Shown here: in pieces, positions 23,649 to 35,919 of the stretch
Numbering within the stretch: position 1 is the stretch's first letter
How the letters are laid out: each line of letters begins with the position of its first letter
NCBI GenBank assembly: GCA_003868215.1
Contig: QWDQ01000072.1
Span: 47,148 to 111,147, forward strand
Reading direction: 5' to 3'
DNA length: 64,000 nt
DNA from: Pseudophaeomoniella oleicola
Taxonomy: Eukaryota; Ascomycota; Eurotiomycetes; Phaeomoniellales; Phaeomoniellaceae
Program-made: the position numbers and the translations under genes
Notes under the pieces: generated by a model
Databases searched by the model: none
The model's input: the letters and a program-made list of their open reading frames with translations, nothing else
Told to the model about the DNA's origin: nothing

Positions 23649-25566
23649 ATGGTGAATCTCGAGAATGAAAAAGTAGTACTAGACAACAGCAAAACGCCGG
23701 GGACGACGCAAGGACGGATCGTGGGCGACAGTGTGGAATTGGCGAATGCGTACACCTCTGATGAAGAACGGAGAGTCACAAGGAAAATTGATTGCTGGAT
23801 TCTTCCAATGGTAGGCCATCTTCCAGCTTCTCAGTTCTCAGAGATGAATCCGCGTTGGAAGAGGGTTTCCCCCATATGACTTGATTGTCCCTAGGGATTT
23901 TATAGAGTTTCGTTAACCACTCACCTCTGCGGACAGATGTGTGCTGTATTCTTCCTCCAGTATCTCGACAAGCAGAGTCTAAGCTATGCATCGGTCTTCG
24001 GTCTGCTCACGGATCTCAACATGACGAGCGATCAGTATTCGTGGTGTTCTTCGATCTTCTATATTGGTAGGCTGATTTCTGGAGATATGTCAACAACTAA
24101 GTTGATATTCGCCGTACAGGTCAATTGGTCTCCGAGTATCCTTTCATTTACCTCATGAGTCGACTGCACTTGACGAAATTTGTCGGAGCCACTGTGTTAG
24201 TACCACAGTCACAACCCAAAACTGACGTTTCACACTGGACTGGGGAGGGAAGTACTAACATTGCCTAGGTTCGTATGGGGTGGCATCTGTATGTGCCTTG
24301 CAGCACCAAAAACCTACGCCGGCTTCGCAGCCGTACGCTTTCTATTGGGGTTTGCCGAAGGTGCCGTCTCTCCTGCGTTTGTAACTCTCACGGGTATTTG
24401 GTATCCGCAACAAAGCCACGCACTTCGTACAGCGTATGCATAGATTCATCACTTACCGTTTCCAACTCGAAGCTGACCATTGTCAAGTATTTGGGTCTCC
24501 ATGAACGGACTTGCGCAAACCATAGGGAGTCTCCTGATGTATGGAGTCGGGAAAAACCAATCTCTCAGCCTTGCACCGTGGAGAGTGCTATTTTTGATCT
24601 GTGGTGCTTTGACATCGGCAGCCGGGATCTTATTCTTCTTCGTCATGCCGAATGGTCCCAAAGATGCATGGTTCTTGACTCCAAGGGAAAAGGAAGTCCT
24701 TGCGATTCGGATGACCACAAAGAATGAAGGTGGCGATAAGACAGACTTCTCCGTTCGACAGCTCAAGGAAGCAATTCTGGACGTGAAAGCCTGGTTCATC
24801 TTTGCCTTTGGCGTCTTGGTGACAATGCAATCGCCCGTGCTCACCGTAAGTTCTTTTGCCAAGTATCTGGCCAAGTTTGAATACTGAAATCCCCCAGTTT
24901 GCTTCGCTTGTAATCAGAAGTATCGGATACAACAAGTATCAGACTTTACTCTACACTGCACCATCCGGAGCGGTGCAAATCGCAATGATCTGGATTGGTG
25001 TTCTTGGTTGCATGCTATTGCCTCGCAACAGGTCAGTTGTGGTCTTAGCACTGATCATCGTCCCTCTTGTTGGGAATATCCTACTCTTGAAGCTGTCTCT
25101 CTCTGCGGGTTGGGGGATGATCGTTGCCTCATGGCTGGTAAGCCTACAGAGGTCATTTTGTGGTTGTATTGCTGACATGATGATACTACAGTCGTCCTGT
25201 ATCACCTCAATTATGTCGATCCTTCTCTCATTGTCCGCTTCCAATGTCAAGGGAAATACTAAGCGTGCCGTCGTCAATGCACTGTTCTTCATTGGATACT
25301 GCGCAGGCTGCATTGGAGCACCTCAACTTTGGACCGAAAGCCCTCGTTACTTCGCTGGCGTCGTGACGGCCATCGTAACGTGGTGTCTGCTTGTTGTCTT
25401 TGTGGTAGCGTATTGGTTCATCTGCAGGAGGGATAACCTTATGAGGGATGCAAAGGGTGAGATATCGGCCGTCGGTACGAACGTTGATGTTCTCCTGGAC
25501 GATATCGGAGAGCCGTCCATCGATATCACAGACAAGGAAGACAAGGATTTCAGGTACAGTTGGTAG
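23649..25566 (+). CDS. MFS anion:cation symporter (Dal5/Tna1 family)
   Basis: Plasma-membrane organic-anion transporter of 501 aa, typical of the allantoate/nicotinate/vitamin-type ACS family of the MFS. Seven exons: 23649-23810, 23937-24066, 24120-24195, 24269-24433, 24488-24845, 24898-25137 and 25192-25566. The total is 1506 nt with every phase matching. Family motifs include RKIDCWILPM before TM1, FFLQYLDKQSLSYASVFGL, FYIGQLVSEYPFIYLMSRL, the RFLLGFAEGAVSPAFV signature and GIWYPQQSHALRTAIW. A PNGPKDAWFLTPREKE loop separates the two six-helix halves. The substrate cannot be told from sequence. The last intron is 54 nt and stop-free, so retention would insert 18 residues. The upstream region is packed with TAGGTA-type repeats. 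Confidence 0.9.
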
Positions 25567-26422
25567 GCATATGGATTGCGGTCTCTCGTGCCGGGGATTT
25601 ATGGACACAGTGGCTGCCTAAAGCGAAAGTCATAAGGGCCAGACTAATGAACACACTATCTGACTGAATGAGACGGTCCATATTAGCGTAGAATTGACCA
25701 AGCTTGCGTTGGAATCGTGTTTGATGAAAGTCAGAGCAGTCATTTCAGACGAATTTGGCCATTGGGCCTGCCCCCGGATGGACCATTATAGATATGAGGC
25801 TCTCCCGCAGAATGTGTACCTTACAATCCAACCGTCTTCGCTGCAAAGCCTGGCAGATACTGAAAGCACCTGTTAAACCCTTCGTCTGCTCAACAAGTGA
25901 ACATGGCTCAGGTTGACACCGCAGTATTAACAACAATACATTTATTAGTTAGAGTCCGAGGACCTGAAGATGTGTGTAGGAATTGACCTGTATGCGATAC
26001 AAACGCTTGGATCGCCAGAATCCAGGGTCGCCGTCTCATTTGGTCCTGGAGTAAACGTATGCACCATGTGGAGAAAGCAAGGGCGCCAAGGTCTGGAAGC
26101 TCGACCGTGGCCTTAATCCATAACCCGAGAATCATTTCATCTCCAATTCTATCTATCACTCCAGACCACATCTCGTGTACTTCCGCCGCTCTGCTCAAGA
26201 TCAGCATTGTCTAGGCAGACGTATTCAATTGCTGTTGGACCCGTGTATAGCTGGTGTTGTGTACACGAATTCACAACCACAAACAGTTATGGTTCGTCTC
26301 TTCATCCTACTCCTTGGTCTCGATGGCCGACCACAGCTTCCATATTAGCATTGCCCTCCCGGTCATATTACCTTGTGCGCATAGCTGATTAATCATAGTC
26401 GTCCCCACGCGCCTCATCGCCC
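25567..26422. other. Intergenic region
   Basis: About 0.86 kb between the transporter and Sec61 beta. A 99-codon minus-strand frame at 25908-26207 has no recognisable motif and no splice partners. I regard the stretch as a 3' flank plus the Sec61 beta promoter. Confidence 0.5.
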
Positions 26423-26818
26423 ATGACCTCTGGGCCCGAATCAGGCCCAGAGTCTGGCAGCAAGTCTCAATCTGCAGCCGGTTCCACAATCAGCCGACCT
26501 CTATCACCACCGGGTGGTCCAAGGGCTGCCATTCGACGTCGCGCTGCTGCCGATCATAAGGAAACAATCAAGAACCAACGACCAAGCTCGACGAGATCAG
26601 CAGGTGCGGGTGGCTCTTCGGGGACTATGCTGAGGTTGTACACCGATGAGAGCCCAGGTCTCAAGGTAGATCCAGTGGTCGTATTGGTTTTGAGCGTTGG
26701 CTTCATTATGAGTGTCGTTGCTTTGCATAGTGCGTCCACCACGACTTTCCAATTCCGCTACAGATGCTAACTTTGCTCTACAGTCATTGCCAAGATCACA
26801 AAGAGATTCTCTTCATAG
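26423..26818 (+). CDS. sbh1: Sec61 translocon beta subunit
   Basis: Tail-anchored beta subunit of the ER protein-conducting channel, 113 aa. Two exons: 26423-26729 and 26784-26818, with a 54-nt intron whose donor is GTGCGT. A Ser/Pro/Gly-rich cytosolic N-terminus leads to the conserved [20 protein letters not shown] motif. The single membrane anchor is [20 protein letters not shown], at about residues 82-101. It ends [11 protein letters not shown]. The first in-frame ATG is used. The final exon encodes only 11 residues plus the stop. Confidence 0.95.
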
Positions 26819-27630
26819 GTTGTATTGTACAGCGGGGGTTTGATTCGGCAGGAATGTTGAGGCGCATTGTTTAAGCACCCATCAAACTAGGTGGTCAAGA
26901 TCCAGTTAGTGTATTGTACTATTCATATGGAGGATATAGAATTGGCTTCGTGGGGTGACCATGATATTTACCTGCGAGATTTCAAAAAGCATCTTGGGTC
27001 CTTGCTGTTAAGAGTAGTCACGTTTTGCGCATAGTCAATGATACCATTATTGACTGAGTGCCTGATACAAATCGTGTCTACAATAGCAAAGTCCTCGTAG
27101 GTGATCAGATCTATACTATTTGATCTAGACTCGCTGGCCTCGAGTGATCAGCGCATATGTTTCATCGATAAAAGAAACCTCTCTGGTCAATATCACACGA
27201 CGGACCAAACGCTCCTCCACGAAAAATGCAAGAGTAGATCACCCAAGTGCAATACAATGGTTTCATCACAAAGGCATAATGACGCTTTGGATACAAAGCA
27301 GTTGGTTGGATGGTAGATGATGTATTATTTGTGACCTCCGATTCTCAAGGCTTGGCTTGGCACTGTGACCCAAAATAATCGCGATTGGTGTCCGTCACTC
27401 CAACTTCTTTGTCTTATTGTATAAACCTTCGCGATATTCGACCTCGCGACACCCCCTCCAACCCATTTCAACAATCTTCGGCTTGGTAACTCTCATAGTC
27501 GCATATCTCACTACGTTGCAGAGGAATCGTCAGATCAGCTGGTACAATTCTTCCGATTTCTCTTTTCCCTCGAAGTGACACAGTGACGACTACCGCTGAA
27601 CTGTAAAGTCCCCAAGGGACGGAGGGCGCC
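26819..27630. other. Intergenic: Nup2 promoter
   Basis: Region between Sec61 beta and the nucleoporin gene. A pyrimidine-rich, probably transcribed leader precedes 27631. Only short frames are seen, and no gene is supported. Confidence 0.5.
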
Positions 27631-30600
27631 ATGATGGCGGATCAGAACTTGAAGCGACAGGCAGATGCCCAGCGCGAAGGATGGTCAAATTCTTTTGAAT
27701 CACGCGATAGCGAGGAGAAGCCGCAGATGGCCACGGCAGCTCAGATGGCGGCAAGAAAGTAAGTGTCTCTATGCTCAGGATGTGCTCGTCGCGTAGGTCT
27801 GGAAAGTAAACAGCATCTTCACCAGCATACGGTTGTTGGTGCCTTTACTCCGTAATTTACGCGTCTATGAATACATGCTGACAACATTATTTCCAGGATA
27901 AAACAACCACGCGGTCGAGGTGCAACCCGTAATGCACCATCTTCATCGCAACCATCCTTTGGTGCCTCAACGAATAGTCCGTTCAGCAGCATAAATGCGA
28001 ACGCGTTAGCGAACAACGCACCCCAAACGAATGGTTTCAATTTTGGAGCCTCGACAACGAGCACCCCGCAGTCATTCTCTGCACCATCCAGTTCATCCTT
28101 CAATTTTGGTGGCAGTGCTTTTCCTGCAAGTAATCCTTTTGCCTCGACGCAAACCCAAAACCCATCTGCACCCCCAGCATTCTCAGGTAGTGTCTTCAAT
28201 ACCTCGAAAGAGAATACACCTCCCAGTGCGAATAGCACAAATCCTGCCTTTGCTTTTGGCGCTTCAAACGGCGCAAGCGGCGCGAAGGCATCGGACTCTT
28301 CGCAATCCTCAAATATCTTCAACTTTGGCCAAACTAGTGCAGCCCCTTCAACAAATGGTTTCACTGGATTTGGTGCTCAAAACAGCCAAAATACCAGCTC
28401 CAACCTGTTCGGTGCTTCGACCAGTACCCAACCACCATCAGATACCATGATGGCTAGCCCTGAGAAGTCTTCAGGTGCGACAACAAATGTTTTCAGTCCA
28501 GTCGCATCTGAACAACCCGCATCGAAGCCGCTGTTCTCATTCAATGCCCCTCAGGATGGCCCCACCGAGTCTCCGGCCAAAATCTTTCAGCCTTCTCTTT
28601 TCGGAACTCCCAAGCCTAGTCAGCCGTCTAACACAGGCAAAACTGACTCACCTTCCACCGTCTTTCAACCTTCAATCTTTGCTACTCCCAAAGCAGGTAG
28701 CCAGACCCAGGATGGCACCTCTAAGCCTGCGGCTAGCATCTTTGGCCAATCAACGTCGGATACTCCAAGCAATGTCTTCAACTTCGCGAAGACCTCTACG
28801 TCTCAACCAACTCCATCCATTGACGCTCAATCGAAGCCGATCTTCTCCTTCGGCCAGCCTACAAGTGCAGAAGCACCGAAAGAACCATCGGGGCTAGGGC
28901 AGTCTGTATTCGCGGGCCCAACGACCCAGAAGCCCTCATCGTCACCTTTCTCTTTTGGTCAGCCCTCAGGATCCGATGCTGTCAAGAGCCCAGCAGCAAA
29001 TTCAGAGCACGCTGCACCTACCACAACGTCCGAGGCATCTACTTCGACTCCTTTTGCCTTCGGTCAAAGTGGGTCAGATCGTTCTTCGATCAGTAATGGC
29101 CAGGTTGACGGTAATGCAGATCAACTTGATCAATCAGAGCCACAGCCGAAACAGCCGACTACCGGTGACCCCGCGAAGCCGTCACTGTTTGGCCAGACGT
29201 CTTCGACTCAGAGTACATCAACATCTCCATTCAAATTCACTCCGTCGACCAGCGATGCTCCGAAAGCACCCGCCTTCTCTTTCGGCAATGCTTCTACTTT
29301 CTCTTCGGGCACGAAAGGGAGTCCTACGAAGACGACCACAGAACCAGTCACAAGCCTCAACCCAGAAAGTGCAAACATTTTTCAGTCGAAACCTGAGGCT
29401 TCAAGCACGAGTAACCTGTTTGCGAATGCTCTAAAATCAGCCGAGTCAGCAACAAGGTCGATCCCAAGCAGTGCTTCTCCCGCAAAAGCAGTAAAGGCTC
29501 CGAAAGAACCCAGCAACATTGCATCCTCTGACGACAAGACGTTCGGCAGTCGGACTGTCACATCTCCCCAAAAGTCTGTCGAGGTTGAGAGTATGGCGCC
29601 GGCAAAACTTCCTGGTTATCTAAACGAGGAGGGTCGAACGCAAGTCGACAGAGTCTTCAGGTTGCGAGCTCTCAATGGTATGTTCCAGAAACGCCTCGCT
29701 TCTGTGGATCCTGCGTCTTCAGATCTCGAGTCGCTTGTCCGTTTCTATGTGGCGTGCCGTGAGAATATCGGAGCATCTCTTGGTATATATGAGCGTGCCA
29801 TAGCAGGTTCGAAACGTAAAGATCGTGAAGATGATCAGGTGGATATCACGAAGAGAGCTCGTCAAGAAGCTGACGCTCGTGATCCGGCGCCGTCCACGAC
29901 CCCTAAAGCTCAGATTCCTCAGTTTAGACTACAGCCGACCTCCACACCCGCAAACAACATATTTACATCCAACACAAACGCATCATCTCCACCGAAGACG
30001 TCCGCCGACCTCTTCAAACCAAGTGAAGCCAAATCGAGTGCTGCACCACAGCAAGGTTCAAATACGTCCAGCATCTTCAAGAACCTCCTTGACAAGCCTA
30101 CCGAGTCTGCTAAGAGTGACCAAGCTGCGCCGTCCCCAAAGCCAGCTCTCTCGTTTACGCCTTCGTTCAGTTCTTCCGCGCCTGTTGATCCTTCAGCGTC
30201 AAGGCCAACTGGACCTCAAATGCCGCAGTTCAAATCTGGTAGTGCTACAAACTTCTTGAGTCAATTCGGTGCCCAAGCCGAGAAGAATGCCGCTGCTATG
30301 AAGAGGGAGGCGAGAGAAAAGCGGAAAGCTGAAGACTTTGACTCGGACGAAGACGACGAAGCAGAGTTCGAGAAAAAGCTTGAAGAAGAAGAACGCGCTA
30401 AACGTTTGAAGTTAGAAGAGATATCCAAAAACTCGTCCAACTACTTCAGTGTCAAAACCACTTCGAGTACAGCTCCAGAGAAGAGTGAGTCTAGCAAGCC
30501 GGTAGAGACGCAGAAGGAGAAGGCTGCCTCGTGGCTCACACCATCCGGATCCTCCACTCCTTCCACAAGCAACGGTGCCTCTGTTTTTGATTCGCTCAAG

Positions 30601-31968
30601 TCATCGTCTAGTCGACCTTTCTCAAATCCTTTCGCATCATTGCAAGGTACTCAATCTGCAGGAGAAGGAGAAGAAGGCGACGATGAGGACGAGGATGACG
30701 AGTCAGACGAAGGTCCTGAAGACGATGAGAAAATTGACCCAAGCTATGCCCTCGACAATGAGGAGGGCTCGAACGGCGAAGAGGACAAGTCTGACGAAAG
30801 CGATTTCAACAAGGTGCTGACGAAGAAACGTTCTTCACCCAGAAAGGAAAGTGCGACTACTTCTGCCGGTGGCAGCTTGTTCGATCGCTTGACCCCTAAA
30901 ACGAATGGGCAGACTGGAGTCACTGAACAATCTACGACCCGAAAGGCAGATAGTCCATTCAACTTTCTGAGTGCTTCTCGAGATGGATCGGATGCACTGT
31001 CTTACGGTCGGATCCCAACTGCAAACGCTGGCACTCCCAATGTCCCTAAAACGTCATCTGGAACCGTACTTTTTGGTGCTCAGTCTGGTACAACGCCTAA
31101 TGGGAATTCAAATCTATCTGATAGTCTCTTCGGATCGACGCCGAAGACCGGCGGTATCATCTTCGGAAGTACTTCTAAGCCAGTGAATGGTGACTCTCAG
31201 CTCTCCGATAGTCTGTTCGGTTCGACCCCTAAGCAAGGAGAGAGCGTTTTTGGATCGACACCGGCCTCTGATAATACCTGGAAAGCTGGTACTCCCATCA
31301 AGTTTGGCTCTGCAAGCAATACCCCTGCTTTCAATTTCACTACAGCCTCACCAGAAAAGAACGTTGGAGACAGTACGAAGCCTCCCTTCAGCAACCTCTT
31401 TGGTAGCTCCTCAACGGCCACTTCTTCCTCGTCAAAGGCACCAAGTGTTGGCTTCAATTTCGGGCCCTCCTCTGCTACAGGGTCGCTTGCTCCTTCGATC
31501 TTGAACTCAGCAACGACGTCCCGTGCTACTTCACCTGGTGCAACCGATGATTCTGCCGAAGCCACCGACGATGGCCCCAAAGACGAACAGGTCTCCTTGA
31601 TGGACTCTCGGCCCGGCGAGGAGAATGAAGAAGTGCTCTATGAAGTTCGAGCAAAGCTGCTCAAATACAGCGATGACGACAAGAACTGGATCTCACAAGG
31701 TGTGGGTCCATTGCGCATCCTGAAACACAAGGAGACGGGGAAGACACGACTGGTCCTTAGAGCTGATACAGTCGCTACTATCCTATTGAACACGCTCGTC
31801 CGTGCGGGAATATCGTACAAACCAGTTTCCAGCAATGGCAAAGATACTGCTGCGCTGAAGTTTGCAGACGTCATGACTGACGGGAGCATTGTTCAGAGAG
31901 TCTTGAAAGTGAAGACTCCACATATGGCGCAGGAGATGTCAAAAATCTTGACAGAGAACCAAGATTGA
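27631..31968 (+). CDS. nup2: FG nucleoporin with Ran-binding domain (Nup2/Nup50 type)
   Basis: Nuclear-pore/nucleoplasmic nucleoporin of 1399 aa. Two exons: 27631-27758 and 27897-31968, with a 138-nt intron. The N-terminal segment with MAARKIKQPRGRGATRNAP resembles the importin-alpha binding region of Nup50/Nup2. A long central part has many FG, FNFG and SLFG repeats, including closely spaced copies of LSDSLFGSTPK at about 31110-31235. Two charged blocks interrupt it: a KxxxE-rich helix near residues 820-850 and a strongly acidic tract near 930-980. A RanBP1-type domain closes the protein (about 1277-1399; DSRPGEENEEVLYEVRAKLL, GVGPLRILKHKETGKTRLVLR). It is longer than yeast Nup2 and vertebrate Nup50. 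In Aspergillus nidulans Nup2 moves from pores to chromatin in mitosis, and a similar role is inferred. Either of two adjacent ATGs (27631 or 27634) may be used. Confidence 0.93.
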
Positions 31969-33026
31969 CCGTGTCTTATCATTCGCAAGGGCACATGTGC
32001 AAGGAGTGTTAGTGCACATAAATGGACCGAAGCATCAGTGGAGTCGTTTTATTTGCACCTGCCTGCCTGCATCTCATGTTCCCGTCGATTTCTGTTATTG
32101 TTATTGTCTTGTCTAATATACATTATTGATTGATTCTGAAAAGTCGTGTGCATAGCGCAAAAAGCTGGGGGGGTTTTCTTGAAGGTCAGTAATCCTGCAG
32201 ATGCTTCTTCTGGATTACGAAGACTGCTATTCTGTCATGGTCATTGTACAGCGCGAAACATATGCTTCCTGCAGCGAGCACAGAGTGTTGAAGGAAGATT
32301 GGGTCATACAGCAGTCACGTCTTGTTCACATGCATTCTTAGGAGTTCTGGGGGGGCATTTGCTTTTTTCATGGCTGGTTTCGAGGGACATTATCGGTCGC
32401 AGCATACATATCTGGTGACCAAGCAGGCAGGCAGGTAGGCAGGCAGGTAGGCAGGCAGGTAGGCAGGCAGGCAGGCAGGAAGGAGCGGTTGTTTCGTTTA
32501 GAACAAAATGTATAGTTAATGGAAAAAAGCTGGCGTCTTGGACGTGCAGTTTACTCAATAGCTTCCGCATGTTTCCCTTTCCTTGTAGTGGGTTATCCAG
32601 GCTTATGGCTACTGTGAATGTAATCGAAGAATAAATAGTCAACAAGTGCGAGAGAAGGGGAAAGGATGATTGGATGTTTTGATCGGATTTTATTTTTTGT
32701 TTTCATTTAAGAGCTCAAGATTTCACGATCATGTAACATCAAGTCATTAATAACTTGAGGAGCGCTCTGGCGGTGGAAGAAAAGTATTGACCTGTTTCTT
32801 CCCCTCATGCGCAGACATAAGCACTTTTCAATAAGAACAAGTATGCTAGGTTCGACTTTTGTTCGTCGATGAAATGACTTTGGTTCATTCCCGAGCACCA
32901 TGCCATACGTTGTGGCCTCTTGACGCAAGCTGGTCGCCATATGCACACACTTCCACTATCCGACCTCTCCGATGAATCCTCAACTACCCTGCCCCTTTCA
33001 AGCTCAAATTGCTTCAGGAGACACAT
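31969..33026. other. Intergenic between nup2 and rpl31 3' ends
   Basis: Convergent 3' flanks of the nup2 (+) and rpl31 (-) genes. It includes a GCAGGCAGGTAG tandem repeat (listed separately). Open frames crossing the repeat are repeat translations and are not credible genes. Confidence 0.6.
32424..32479. repeat. Tandem GCAGGCAGGTAG / GCAG repeat
   Basis: About three copies of a 12-bp unit GCAGGCAGGTAG are followed by pure GCAG units. It is a simple microsatellite-like array in the nup2 3' flank. Confidence 0.85.
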
Positions 33027-33645
33027 CTATGATTCCTCCACAACGGCGGTGTGAAGACCCTTGGCGCTCTTGACGTTGACGGCTTGGACATAGCTGTAGA
33101 GCTTCTCCTTGGCACCCTCCTCGTCGTTACGCTTTCGGGAAATTCGGACACGGATTCTGTATGGAACACCCTTGATGCCGGATTCCCAGACCTTCTTGTT
33201 GAGTTGGGGGTCTAGGCGGACGTCCTTGGTACCCTGTAGGAAAGCGCAAGTCACGTTAGAGATGGTCCTTTTTTGTCTCCATGTGGACGGGAACGGTGGG
33301 ACATAGAGCAACATACCATAGCCTGGGTAGCGAACTTCTTGATCTCCTTGATTGCTCTTGGGGCTCTCTTCTTGAATTGAAGACCATGTACCTATTGTTT
33401 TTCATATCGAATCAGTCTTCCGCTCAATGCCTCATCTGGTGCAGTCTCTGTCGTCGCTTCTCGTGAGAGAAGTACAACCGCAGATGTAGACCATATGTGA
33501 ACTTCATTAAACTGATTTGTGGTATTTTGTGCTAACGTACCCTCTTGTGGAGGTGGATGGTGTATTCTCTGGCGACGACATCACTGATGGCGGAACGGCC
33601 AGACTTCTTGCCTGCCTTGGCTTGCTTGGTGCGACCTTCGGACAT
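33027..33645 (-). CDS. rpl31: 60S ribosomal protein L31 (eL31)
   Basis: Large-subunit ribosomal protein of 128 aa. Three exons: 33645-33541, 33391-33317 and 33233-33027, with introns of 149 and 83 nt. All exons are whole codons (phase 0). Conserved segments are [21 protein letters not shown], split into two exons after HLHKR, then [34 protein letters not shown] and [17 protein letters not shown]. The long first intron was inspected for a snoRNA, and no convincing C/D or H/ACA signature was seen. Confidence 0.96.
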
Positions 33646-34038
33646 TTCTACGCATATGTTAGATAAACGAGTATTATCGCGCGCCAGTTGCGAAACTCAC
33701 TGGATGTGTGACGAGAGGTGGTCGAGGAAGTTGTCGATGTGAAGGAATTTGTCGCTGGGCGGTTCGTTCTTCACTTTGAGGTTCCCCAGAGAAATTCTGG
33801 TGAGATGGAAATTGGCCTAAGGCCTTGGCTAGTATTCACCTAATTCGTAAATTAGGGTTACAAAGTCACGTGGCGATAAGATAGTGACCCTGATTGAATG
33901 GATTCAAAGAGCTTTATCTCCAAGTTACCCCATAAGACCTCTCAAGTAATTACGTAGGATACTATTCGATCATTGCAAACACAAGATGGCTGTCATAGCT
34001 TAATGTAGCAGCAAGAGACCTATGTATCAAGACAAATC
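33646..34038. other. Intergenic: rpl31 promoter, nitrilase 3' flank
   Basis: 393 bp upstream of rpl31 and downstream of the amidase gene. No repeat or ORF of note. It must hold the rpl31 promoter. Confidence 0.5.
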
Positions 34039-34987
34039 CTATTCTTCGAATGCCACATTTCCTTCACTCACATCTGGGTACACATCAAACCTCCTTTGGC
34101 TGTAAACTGGTATACCCTTGCGGGTATCCTCGATAACTTTCCCATCGAGATCCGCATATACTATTGCCTCCACTTCCTTTGCTTCGTCAAGAATTTCGGC
34201 GTTCGGATTGACGGCCAGAGAATGGCCCCAGGCGTGATATGTGGCGTTCATGTCTCTGGCTGGACTGCATAGAGCGACGTAGACTTGATTATCTGCGGCT
34301 CTTGCCCTCCCTAGGAGTGACCAATGCATTGGACCAGTAGTGGTGTTGAATGCACCGGGGTAAACCATCATAAACACGCCTTTTCGAGCTGCAATCATAG
34401 CCATCTCCGGGAAGCGAACATCGTAGCAGATGCCCAGGCCTATTTTACCATACTCCGGTAAATCAATGATTGTCACCTTGTTACCAGGTGACAACACTTC
34501 ACTTTCCTTGAAAGTGATCTTTCCGGGGATATCGATGTCGAAAAGATGAAGCTTACGGTGTGTCGCAATCAAAGTTCCTGACGGGTCAAAGACTAAGGAG
34601 GTATTGTAATACTTCTTGGTCTCCGGCACGTATTCAGGTATACTACCACCAATGAGGTATGACTTCGCGTCTCTTGCAAGCAACGATAGCGCATGGAACG
34701 ACGGCGACTGTTCTTGAGATGGGGGCGACGGAAGGATGGTCTCGGCATATTTTGGGAAGTATTGACAGCCGTAAGGAGAGTTGAAGCATTCCGGTAGCAC
34801 TATAAGGCTTGCGCCTGCCTTCGAAGCTTCGAGGACTTTGGATCTCGCATGTGAAAGATTCGCGGCTTTGTCCGCACCTAGCATATAAAATGTTAGTAGA
34901 TGACATTTAAGGAGAGGCTTCTCTGAGATTACCAGAAGCGAGCTGGACTAGGGCAAGCTTCAATGGCTTCTTGAGCAGTCCGGCCAT
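34039..34987 (-). CDS. Nitrilase-superfamily omega-amidase (Nit2/Nit3-like)
   Basis: C-N hydrolase of 297 aa. Two exons: 34987-34933 and 34877-34039, with a 55-nt intron. The catalytic triad is complete: Glu48 in LIVLPECFNSPYG, Lys127 in THRKLHLFDID and Cys169 in GLGICYDVRFPE. Yeast Nit3 and mammalian Nit2 hydrolyse alpha-ketoglutaramate or alpha-ketosuccinamate or repair deaminated glutathione. The GKITFKESEVLSPG loop and length fit the Nit2/omega-amidase branch better than plant nitrilases. No signal peptide is seen, so it is probably cytosolic or mitochondrial. The start MAGLLKKPLKLALVQLASG gives the expected first beta strand. Confidence 0.93.
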
Positions 34988-35919
34988 TGCGAGAAAAACG
35001 CTGTTGCGATCATTCAGAGTTGTTGGTTGTTGACGGAGCGTTGCGATCAGATACAGTAAAGGTGGGGGTGCCTCCGAGCGGGACTTCAGTTGAAAGACAA
35101 GCGGCTTTTCTCGAGACGTACGGTACATCTTTTCGATGCTTATACATATGAGAATCCTTTCATGAAACACATACTCGATGCAGGATTTGAAATGCGTCCT
35201 CTACACATATAACTGTACATACTGTACATTGATATAGATATACACCTCATATTTTACAAGAAGCCAAAGGAATGCAAGCCTTATTTTCAATGGACACGCA
35301 GCAAACCTGACCTCGATGAATAACACATCATCATCCACCAGGCGGCAACGGGTTATCAGCTGCTCAACGAAGTCGATCAGGTTTGTAGATGCATCATTGA
35401 AGATGAGAGACGCGATCAACGCAGGACGAGCTCCATCTAGATGACTGGGTTGAATATCTATTCTTGAGTATCCTATATGACCATGTTCAGCCTCTTTCTC
35501 CCTCTCTCCTTTGTCTTTGTCCTTCTCATGTCTACTCTCCCGTCGAAGCCCGGCTTCAAACAGGACCAAGGACGCGTGATACTAACGTGAACATCTGCTC
35601 GCTAAGCATTGCGATGTCTTGCGTTTCCCGAACTGCATACTTCGGATACTGTCAGACTTATATTAAAGGTGATGATTGGACCATAATGAGGCAATGATAT
35701 TCGGCACTGACGTGGAAGATACGCTCGATGTATTGGTAGGTGCAAGTTACAGGTGCAGTTTCCTCGCGAATCCTCAGATCTGGGCAAAATCAGGGCACAA
35801 CATCCTCACACAATATCAACGGCAGTTGTGCGCGTTATATACGCTTATCATTTCCTCGTCGTCCTCACCTACAATCAAAAGGCTCGTTTCATATCCTTAG
35901 AGACTATCTGAGCTTCAGT
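34988..35919. other. Intergenic region with one weak small-gene candidate
   Basis: 0.93 kb between the amidase start (-) and the large MFS gene start (+). It should contain two divergent promoters. A minus-strand frame between about 35201 and 35610 could be a small spliced gene. It is treated separately as a low-confidence candidate. Confidence 0.5.
35201..35610 (-). CDS. Possible small spliced gene, unknown product
   Basis: A minus-strand open frame of about 120 codons (35569-35201) reads ARPALIASLIFNDASTNLID then FVEQLITRCRLVDDDVLFIEV. This is more protein-like than its neighbours but lacks its own ATG. A short upstream exon starting at an ATG near 35610 (MLSEQMFT) with a GTTAGT donor could be joined to a CCCAG acceptor at about 35450 in the correct phase. 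I recognise no family. It may be chance. Confidence 0.22.

Noticed and set aside
32304-32645. Minus ORF with LPAC repeats
   Set aside because: Translation of the GCAGGCAGGTAG microsatellite.
33392-33540. snoRNA in the first rpl31 intron
   Set aside because: Weak C- and D-box-like words only, without terminal stem or correct spacing.
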